Translations under genes and position numbers: made by a program
Part shown: one piece after another, positions 1-4,666 of the stretch
Numbering within the stretch: position 1 is the first letter of the stretch
Layout: every line of letters begins with the position of its first letter
Notes under the pieces: model-generated
The model's database searches: none
What the model was told of the DNA's origin: nothing
What the model saw: only the letters and a program-made list of their open reading frames with translations
Assembly (NCBI GenBank): GCA_013297545.1
Contig: JAAFHH010000186.1
Span: 1-6,404 of the forward strand
DNA from: Alphaproteobacteria bacterium
Lineage (GTDB): Bacteria; Pseudomonadota; Alphaproteobacteria; Elsterales; Elsteraceae
Direction: 5' to 3'
DNA: 6,404 nucleotides

Positions 1-39
1 ATCCTCAATGACAGAGAGCAGCACCGTGAGTTCCGACAT
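1..39 (-). CDS. 5' end of a putative LysR-type transcriptional regulator (partial, runs off the left edge)
   Basis: Only 13 codons are visible, reading MSELTVLLSVIED. This resembles the first helix of LysR-family DNA-binding domains, where a pattern like LxVLLxVIE precedes a conserved GSF segment that would lie outside the window. I chose the ATG at 39-37 because a GGGAGG ribosome binding site (53-48) lies 8 nt upstream. In-frame ATGs at 45 and 66 are too close to that site or upstream of it. Divergence from a DMT/EamA exporter gene is a common arrangement for LysR regulators, which supports the guess. The family call rests on a few residues plus context and could be wrong; that a gene starts here is somewhat firmer. 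Confidence 0.42.
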   Translation of the reverse strand, partial: MSELTVLLSVIED

Positions 40-47
40 CGCCATGG

Positions 48-53
48 CCTCCC
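48..53 (-). promoter_or_regulatory. Ribosome binding site of the leftward partial gene
   Basis: Read on the minus strand this is GGGAGG, 8 nt before the ATG at 39-37. It decides between three in-frame ATG codons (66, 45 and 39) in favour of the last. Confidence 0.5.
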
Positions 54-71
54 GAAAAAGAGCCATGCCTT

Positions 72-87
72 AAGAATCCTGATTCTT
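72..87. promoter_or_regulatory. 16-bp palindrome in the divergent intergenic region, candidate operator
   Basis: AAGAATC and GATTCTT are perfect 7-bp inverted arms around a CT spacer. The element sits in the only AT-rich patch of the spacer (about 70-112), between the start of the putative regulator (39) and that of the transporter (194). A second, weaker symmetry, TGATT (80-84) with AATCA (93-97), shares its right half. The location suits an operator for a divergently transcribed regulator. The symmetry does not exactly match the odd-length T-N11-A LysR box, so the regulator that binds it is not determined. No convincing -35/-10 pair could be assigned on either strand. Confidence 0.45.
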
Positions 88-131
88 CAAAAAATCAAGA
101 CACTCTCATATGCGATTCCCCTGCCGCTTAC

Positions 132-192
132 GGGGGGAGGGGCGAAAGCGATGGGGGTGGTGCGTTGCGAGAACAGTCACTACCCTCCCCCC
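132..192 (+). repeat. Inverted repeat in the transporter leader: G-tract pairs with the C-tract before the start
   Basis: GGGGGGAGGG (132-141) is the exact reverse complement of CCCTCCCCCC (183-192), separated by 41 bp. In the mRNA the right arm would cover positions -11 to -2 of the ATG at 194, exactly where a Shine-Dalgarno sequence would normally lie. The left arm is itself the only SD-like purine stretch in the leader. A regulatory role is inferred. The repeat itself is plainly present, but low-complexity tracts of this type pair easily by chance. Confidence 0.45.
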
Positions 193-193
193 A

Positions 194-1090
194 ATGGCCC
201 GCCCACTCGATGTTTCTGCCGTGCTGATCATGGTGATGCTGTGCGCCAGCTGGGGCTTGCAGCAGGTCGCGATCAAGCTCGCCTTGCCGGAGGTTGCACC
301 GGTCGCGCAAGCCGCGATCCGCTCCCTCATCGCGTTGCCGTTGGTCTGGGCGTGGCTGCGGCTGCGGGCACCGATGGCGCCAGCGATCCCAGCCGCCCGC
401 TGGCCGGCGATCTGGGCTGGGGTGTTCTTCGCCGCCGAGTTCGCGGTGCTCTACATGGCGCTTGCCCTGACCGATGCAGCGCGCGTCGTGCTGTTCCTCT
501 ACACCGCGCCGTTCTGGGTCGTGCTCGGCACCAAGCTCGTCGGCTCGGCCGACCGGCTGCCGCTGTCCCGCTTGATCGGGGTCGCGATTGCGTTTGCCGG
601 CGTCGCCCTGGCGCTTGGGCCCTCGAGCCAGGGCAATTGGCAGGGTGACGCGCTGGCATTGCTGGCCGGCATGCTCTGGGGTGCCAACACCATGGTGGTG
701 AAGGCAACCGCGCTCGCCCGCGAGGCGACCGGGCGGGTGGTGATTGTCCAGCTCGTGGTCTCGGGCGTCGCACTCACCGGCGTGTCTTTGGCGCTGGGTG
801 AAGTGTGGCAGCTGCCGACCGGAGTGGTTGCCACCGCGAGCCTGGCCTACCAGTCCTTCTGGGTCGCGACCGTCACCCTGCTCGCCTGGTTCAGCCTGAT
901 CGCACGCTATTCGGCGACACGGCTGTCGGTTTTCACGTTCCTCACCCCGCTGATCGGCGCGCTGTTCGGCTGGCTGATTCTGGGTGAGGCGTTGACGCCG
1001 CTGTTCCTGGCAGCGCTTGCCCTCGTGGCTCTCGGCATCGTGCTGGTCAGCTGGCCGAGTGCTCAGGGCAGCGGTTCGCCCCAGACATAG
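194..1090 (+). CDS. DMT-superfamily transporter, EamA type (drug/metabolite exporter)
   Basis: This is a 298-residue integral inner-membrane protein with two tandem EamA repeats (about residues 8-141 and 150-286) and about ten hydrophobic segments, the usual size and topology for the family. Recognisable features are ASWGLQQ after the first half-helix, YTAPFWVVLG near 103-112, LLAGMLWGANTMVVK at 156-170 and FTFLTPLIGALFGWLILGE near 247-265. Members export amino acids, metabolites or drugs; the substrate cannot be read from the sequence. The frame is open back to an ATG at 110, but those extra 28 residues are Arg-rich and unlike the family. The ATG at 194 starts just ahead of the first membrane segment, although it has no Shine-Dalgarno sequence. 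The 3' end overlaps the convergent GNAT gene by 28 bp. Confidence 0.9.
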   Translation: MARPLDVSAVLIMVMLCASWGLQQVAIKLALPEVAPVAQAAIRSLIALPLVWAWLRLRAPMAPAIPAARWPAIWAGVFFAAEFAVLYMALALTDAARVVLFLYTAPFWVVLGTKLVGSADRLPLSRLIGVAIAFAGVALALGPSSQGNWQGDALALLAGMLWGANTMVVKATALAREATGRVVIVQLVVSGVALTGVSLALGEVWQLPTGVVATASLAYQSFWVATVTLLAWFSLIARYSATRLSVFTFLTPLIGALFGWLILGEALTPLFLAALALVALGIVLVSWPSAQGSGSPQT

Positions 1091-1518
1091 AGCGCATCCG
1101 GCAGCCCTTCCATGTTGCCGGAACCATCGTTCAGCGCCTCGACTCGAAACCCGTGCCGCTCGTACAGCGTGCGGGCGCGCGTGTTGGCTTGGAACACGAA
1201 CAAGCTAACCCCATCGGGATGGCGGCGCTGCGCGTCTTGCAGCAAGGCGCTGCCGACACCGAGGCTCCAGGCATCCGGGCGGATGTAGAGTTGATCCAAG
1301 TGATCACCATCCAGCACCGTGTAGCCCAGGATCGCGCCATCACGCTCCGCCACCGTCACCACGGCGGAGGGCAGCACGGACTTGGTCAGCCACCGGTCGA
1401 TTTCCCGCGCACTCGGCAGCGGTTCTGGCAGATAGGGCATGCCGACGCGGCGCGCTTCGCAGAACACTTCCGCCAGCACGGCGCTGTCGCCATCGCGGGC
1501 AGCTCTGAGCGCGATCAC
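1063..1518 (-). CDS. GNAT-family N-acetyltransferase
   Basis: This is a 151-residue single-domain Gcn5-related acetyltransferase, expected to move an acetyl group from acetyl-CoA to an amine; the acceptor is unknown. The acetyl-CoA-binding motif A region is LDQLYIRPDAWSLGVGSALL (residues 74-93), and the motif B region is ANTRARTLYERHGFR (111-125). The usual Q/R-x-x-G-x-G/A signature reads WSLGVG (84-89), so a Trp replaces the normal Gln/Arg. The start is a GTG whose last two bases are the first two of the upstream gene's TGA stop (GTGA overlap, 4 nt shared with the alanyl-tRNA editing gene). There is no clear Shine-Dalgarno, so translation probably depends on coupling. It is the last gene of the leftward operon and runs 28 bp into the end of the convergent transporter gene. 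Confidence 0.88.
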   Translation of the reverse strand: MIALRAARDGDSAVLAEVFCEARRVGMPYLPEPLPSAREIDRWLTKSVLPSAVVTVAERDGAILGYTVLDGDHLDQLYIRPDAWSLGVGSALLQDAQRRHPDGVSLFVFQANTRARTLYERHGFRVEALNDGSGNMEGLPDALYVWGEPLP

Positions 1519-2231
1519 GACGCGGCGAGCTCAGCCAACGCCACCACAACGCGCCGGTTGCGCTTGCCCTTGTTTTCGATCTTCTCGACCACCAGCGCGC
1601 CGATCTCGCCGGTGCGGGCGACATGCGTGCCGCCGCACGGTTGCAAGTCGACACCGGCGATATCCAGCAACCGGATGCGCCCAGCCCCGCGCGGCGGCTG
1701 CACCGACATGGTGCGCACCAGCTCGGGCTTCTCATCGAGTTCGCGCTCTTCGACCCAGCGTGGGCTGACTGGGTGATCCGCCTGGACCAAGGCGTTAAGC
1801 CCAGCCTCGATCGCGGCTTTGTCGAGGGTCGTCTCGCCCACATCGAAATCCAGCCGCCCGCGGCCAGGGCCGATCTGCCCGCCGGTGACACCAGCTGGCA
1901 CCACGGCGCACATCAAGTGCAGCGCGGTGTGGATACGCATGTGCAGATAGCGGCGCGCCCAATCGATCGCGAGGCTGACCTGCGCGCCCACGGCAGGCAG
2001 CGCGCTGCCCTCGGCCAGCAGGTGCTGAATACCGCCCTCCCCCTTGCGGGTGTCGACGACCGTCAACACCTGGCCATCGCTGAGCGTTAGCGTGCCGGTG
2101 TCGCCCGGCTGACCGCCACCCATGGGGTAAAAGATGGTCTGGTCCAGCATCACCGCAGTACCGTCAACTGCAACCACGGTCGCTGCGGCGGTGGTCGCGT
2201 AGCTGTCATCACGAAACAATTCGGTGGTCAT
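1515..2231 (-). CDS. Alanyl-tRNA editing protein (AlaX-type trans-editing hydrolase)
   Basis: This is a 238-residue stand-alone relative of the AlaRS editing domain. Such proteins hydrolyse Ser-tRNA(Ala) or Gly-tRNA(Ala) in the cytoplasm to prevent mistranslation. The zinc site is complete: HTALH (His101 and His105) and CGGTH (Cys199 and His203). The glycine-rich stretch MGGGQPGDTG (37-46) and the overall length fit the mid-size AlaX-M class rather than the short AlaX-S type. There is no catalytic aminoacylation domain and no C-Ala domain. The ATG start overlaps the glmM stop (ATGA), and the GTG start of the GNAT gene overlaps this gene's TGA. A GGGGG run 6 nt before the ATG may act as the Shine-Dalgarno sequence. 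Confidence 0.92.
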   Translation of the reverse strand: MTTELFRDDSYATTAAATVVAVDGTAVMLDQTIFYPMGGGQPGDTGTLTLSDGQVLTVVDTRKGEGGIQHLLAEGSALPAVGAQVSLAIDWARRYLHMRIHTALHLMCAVVPAGVTGGQIGPGRGRLDFDVGETTLDKAAIEAGLNALVQADHPVSPRWVEERELDEKPELVRTMSVQPPRGAGRIRLLDIAGVDLQPCGGTHVARTGEIGALVVEKIENKGKRNRRVVVALAELAAS

Positions 2232-3577
2232 GGGGTGCCCCCTGCCGCAGCGACGGCGGCGACCACTTGGTCGACCACGCGGATCACCACGCCTTCATCA
2301 TCGCCTTCCGCCATCACCCGGATCACCGGCTCGGTGCCGGACTTGCGGATCAGCAAGCGGCCCGCGGCTCCCAGAGTGGCTTCGGCGTCGGCAATTGCAG
2401 CCAGCACGGCCGGTGCCGTCAATGGCTGAGCGTCGGCAGCATAGCGCACATTGCGCAGGCGCTGGGGCACCGGGTCGAACACGCGCGCGACCGTGGATGC
2501 CTGGCCACCGTGATCGACCACCACGGCGAGGAACTGCAGGGCTGCAATCAAGCCGTCCCCCGTCGTCGAATGGTCGGCCAAGATGATGTGGCCGGACTGT
2601 TCGCCCCCGACATTAAAGTCACCCGCCCGCATCGCCTCCACCACATGGCGGTCGCCCACCTTAGTGCGGTGGAGGGCGAGGCCAAGCCGGCTGAGGTGGC
2701 GTTCGAGCCCTAGATTCGACATCACGGTCGCCACCACACCGCCGCCGCGCAGGGTGCCGGCCCGTGCAGCCGAGGTCGCGATCAAGCCCATGATCTGGTC
2801 GCCATCGATGATGTGGCCGGTCTCATCCACCAGGATCAACCGGTCGGCATCGCCATCGACCGCGATGCCAAGGGCAGCCCCTTCCGCGACCACCCGGGCG
2901 GCGAGTGCTTTTGGGTCGGTCGCGCCACAGGCCTGGTTGATGTTGAAGCCATCGGGCGCCACGCCCATCGCGATGACCTCAGCACCCAGTTCATAGAACA
3001 CCGAGGGTGCGACCTTGTAGGCAGCACCGTGGGCGGCATCGACCACCAGCTTCAAGCCATCGAGGCGCAAGCGCCGCGGGAAGCTCGCCTTGACGAATTC
3101 GATGTAGCGGCCAACCGCGTCATCGAGCCGGCGCGCCCGGCCGAGATCGGCGGATGCCGCCAGCGCCATCGGCTGGGACCCGAGCACCGCGGCGGTAATC
3201 CTGGCCTCCAGCTCGTCGGACAGCTTGTAGCCATCAGCACCGAACAGCTTGATACCATTGTCCTCGTAGGGGTTGTGGGAGGCGGAGAGCACCACCCCGA
3301 GGTCCGCCCTGAGCGAGCGTACCAGCATCGCCACCCCTGGGGTCGGCAACGGACCCAGCAGCACCACGTCAACCCCAACCGAAACCAAGCCCGCCGTCAG
3401 CGCCGGTTCCAGCATGTAGCCGGATAGGCGGGTATCCTTGCCGATCAGTGCGAGTGGCCGGCCAGCGTCGTGCGGCAGGGTGAGGCCGACGGCTTGTGCG
3501 ACCCGCAGCATGGTCGATGCAGTCATCGGCTCGCTGTTGGCGCGGCCGCGAATGCCGTCGGTGCCGAACAAGCTCAT
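2228..3577 (-). CDS. glmM: Phosphoglucosamine mutase GlmM
   Basis: GlmM converts glucosamine-6-phosphate to glucosamine-1-phosphate, the step before GlmU on the way to UDP-GlcNAc for peptidoglycan and LPS. The product is 449 residues, close to the roughly 445 usual for the family. It begins MSLFGTDGIRG, the standard N-terminus. The active-site phosphoserine loop is SASHNP, with Ser100 as the phosphorylated residue. The Mg-binding loop is DGDADR (241-246), the sugar-binding loop GGEQSGH (324-330) and the C-terminal phosphate-binding loop RKSGTEPVIR (411-420). All key residues are present. The frame is open for 22 more codons to 3643, but that extension lies inside folP and is not family-like. 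The chosen ATG is preceded by GAGGA with a 7-nt spacer. The gene follows folP by 10 bp and overlaps the alanyl-tRNA editing gene by 4 nt. Confidence 0.97.
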   Translation of the reverse strand: MSLFGTDGIRGRANSEPMTASTMLRVAQAVGLTLPHDAGRPLALIGKDTRLSGYMLEPALTAGLVSVGVDVVLLGPLPTPGVAMLVRSLRADLGVVLSASHNPYEDNGIKLFGADGYKLSDELEARITAAVLGSQPMALAASADLGRARRLDDAVGRYIEFVKASFPRRLRLDGLKLVVDAAHGAAYKVAPSVFYELGAEVIAMGVAPDGFNINQACGATDPKALAARVVAEGAALGIAVDGDADRLILVDETGHIIDGDQIMGLIATSAARAGTLRGGGVVATVMSNLGLERHLSRLGLALHRTKVGDRHVVEAMRAGDFNVGGEQSGHIILADHSTTGDGLIAALQFLAVVVDHGGQASTVARVFDPVPQRLRNVRYAADAQPLTAPAVLAAIADAEATLGAAGRLLIRKSGTEPVIRVMAEGDDEGVVIRVVDQVVAAVAAAGGTP

Positions 3578-3584
3578 GGAAGGG

Positions 3585-3593
3585 TCCTCACCT
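3585..3593 (-). promoter_or_regulatory. glmM ribosome binding site overlapping the folP stop codon
   Basis: Read on the minus strand this is AGGTGAGGA, ending 7 nt before the glmM ATG at 3577-3575. The TGA inside it (3590-3588) is the folP stop codon. This is the strongest Shine-Dalgarno in the operon. It fixes the glmM start and places terminating folP ribosomes directly on the glmM initiation site. Confidence 0.7.
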
Positions 3594-4649
3594 GCCGCGG
3601 ATCGCGGCTGATACTGCCAGAGCCTGCTGGGTTTGCGCGACATCGTGCACGCGCAAGATCTGCGCTCCCGCAGCGACCGCGGCGAGAGCGGCGGCCAGAC
3701 TGCCCGGCAGCCGGGCCGACGTCGGCAGGTCGCCGCCCACGATGTGCTGGATCATGCTCTTGCGCGACACACCGACCACCAAGGGCAGCCCGAATCCGTG
3801 CAGCAGCGCCAGGTGCCGCAACAGGCTGGTGTTGTGATCGACGGTCTTGCCAAAGCCAATGCCGGGGTCGAGCAGGATGCGCTCGCGCGCGACCCCCGCG
3901 GCGATCACGGCGGCGAGCCGGGCCGCCAACTGATCTGCGACGTCGAGCACGACATCATGATAGCGCGGGGCTGCCTGCATCGTCTCCGGCGCGCCTTGCA
4001 TGTGCATCAGCACGACCGGCAGGCCGAGGGAGGCTGCCATCGCTGGCGCACCTGGTGCAGCCAGTGCCGTCACGTCATTGATGATCTGGGCACCGGCCGC
4101 CGCCGCCGCCGCCATGGTCGCCGGGTGCCGGGTGTCGATCGAGACCAAAAGCCCGCGCTCCGCCAACGCGGTGATCACCGGCAGCACGCGCGCCTGCTCG
4201 TCGCCCGGATCAACGGCGTGCGCACCGGGCCGGGTCGACTCGCCCCCGACATCGATGATGTCCGCACCGGCGGCTGCCAGTGCGACCCCATGCGCGATCG
4301 CGGCCGCGGGGTCGAGCCACTGGCCACCGTCGGAAAAACTGTCCGGCGTCACGTTCACCACCCCCATCAGCCGCGGCCGATCGAGGCTGAGACCCGCGAG
4401 GCTGCCGCGCGGGCGGGCCAGCTGGTCCAGTTCCTGCGGGTGAATGTCGGTCACTGCCTGCAGCCAGGGTGTGGTGCCGCGCCGGTGCCACAGCACGCCG
4501 GTGAAGGCCGTGCCGCTGCCAGCCAGCGGCAAAGCGTTGCCGCTCAGTACGGCGGCACGCGCGGCCTCCCCGGTGAGGAAGCCGACGGGTTCCGGATACG
4601 TTGGCGCCGCGGCCTGGTCAGGCCGCGGCGGTTGCGTTGATGGCTGCAT
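3588..4649 (-). CDS. folP: Dihydropteroate synthase FolP, with N-terminal extension
   Basis: FolP condenses para-aminobenzoate with dihydropterin pyrophosphate to make dihydropteroate in folate synthesis; it is the sulfonamide target. The 353-residue product holds a complete TIM-barrel DHPS core from about residue 93. Core motifs are LMGVVNVTPDSFSDGG (94-109), DVGGESTRPG (133-142), SIDT (170-173), NDVTAL (191-196), MHMQG (215-219), DPGIGFGK (261-268), SRKS with Lys297, and RVHD with Arg333 and His335. About 90 residues precede the core, where a typical bacterial FolP has few. The extension resembles N-terminal regions I recall from Rhodospirillales-type FolP (PEPVGFLTG..., then a second short block), so it is probably native. 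The ATG lies 17 bp after the ftsH stop and has no Shine-Dalgarno sequence. Residues 180-185 are six alanines encoded by a trinucleotide run. Confidence 0.95.
   Translation of the reverse strand: MQPSTQPPRPDQAAAPTYPEPVGFLTGEAARAAVLSGNALPLAGSGTAFTGVLWHRRGTTPWLQAVTDIHPQELDQLARPRGSLAGLSLDRPRLMGVVNVTPDSFSDGGQWLDPAAAIAHGVALAAAGADIIDVGGESTRPGAHAVDPGDEQARVLPVITALAERGLLVSIDTRHPATMAAAAAAGAQIINDVTALAAPGAPAMAASLGLPVVLMHMQGAPETMQAAPRYHDVVLDVADQLAARLAAVIAAGVARERILLDPGIGFGKTVDHNTSLLRHLALLHGFGLPLVVGVSRKSMIQHIVGGDLPTSARLPGSLAAALAAVAAGAQILRVHDVAQTQQALAVSAAIRGR
4096..4113. repeat. Six tandem GCC units (trinucleotide run) inside folP
   Basis: There are six consecutive GCC triplets on the plus strand. On the coding strand the run falls mostly in GCG codons and gives the Ala180-Ala185 run that follows the SIDT strand of the DHPS barrel. 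Because the unit is a codon, slippage would change the alanine count without breaking the frame. Ala-rich helices are common at this point of the fold, so the run may have no special role. Confidence 0.6.
4605..4630. repeat. Perfect 26-bp inverted repeat (11-bp stem, 4-nt loop) in the first codons of folP
   Basis: CGCCGCGGCCT (4605-4615) and AGGCCGCGGCG (4620-4630) are perfect reverse complements around GGTC. In the folP mRNA the stem spans about +20 to +45 from the start codon, encoding residues 7-15 (PPRPDQAAA), just before the conserved part of the protein. No U-tract follows on the folP strand, so a standard intrinsic terminator is unlikely. Candidate roles are an mRNA hairpin that affects initiation at a start lacking a Shine-Dalgarno, an mRNA processing or stability element at the ftsH/folP boundary, or a protein-binding palindrome. 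The structure is directly visible; the role is inferred. Confidence 0.6.
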
Positions 4650-4666
4650 GGGAGAGGTGTGTCGGG

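Noticed and set aside
110..193. Upstream ATG at 110 as the transporter start
   Set aside because: It adds 28 Arg-rich residues (RFPCRLRGEGRKRWG...) not expected before the first membrane segment, and it has no Shine-Dalgarno. It remains possible but less likely than 194.
605..634. 8-bp inverted repeat GCCCTGGC/GCCAGGGC inside the transporter gene
   Set aside because: It has a 14-nt loop, lies within conserved coding sequence, and is within what GC-rich coding DNA yields by chance.
151..648. A 165-codon plus-strand frame starting at the ATG with the best SD-like sequence in the leader
   Set aside because: The translation is Arg/Pro/Gly-rich without domain features, and most of it overlaps the clear transporter frame. 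Only its start is discussed, as a possible sign of start ambiguity.
2582..2820. 14-bp direct repeat (GATGATGTGGCCGG at 2582-2595 and 2807-2820) in glmM
   Set aside because: Both copies encode the short peptide GHII in two separate GlmM loops; coincidence of codon use explains it.
3578..3643. Extended glmM start at 3643
   Set aside because: The extra 22 residues are not GlmM-like and lie inside folP. The ATG at 3577 has a strong ribosome binding site and the standard N-terminus.
4605..4666. Intrinsic terminator between ftsH and folP
   Set aside because: The hairpin at 4605-4630 has no following U-tract on the operon strand and lies inside folP, so a classical Rho-independent terminator is not supported.
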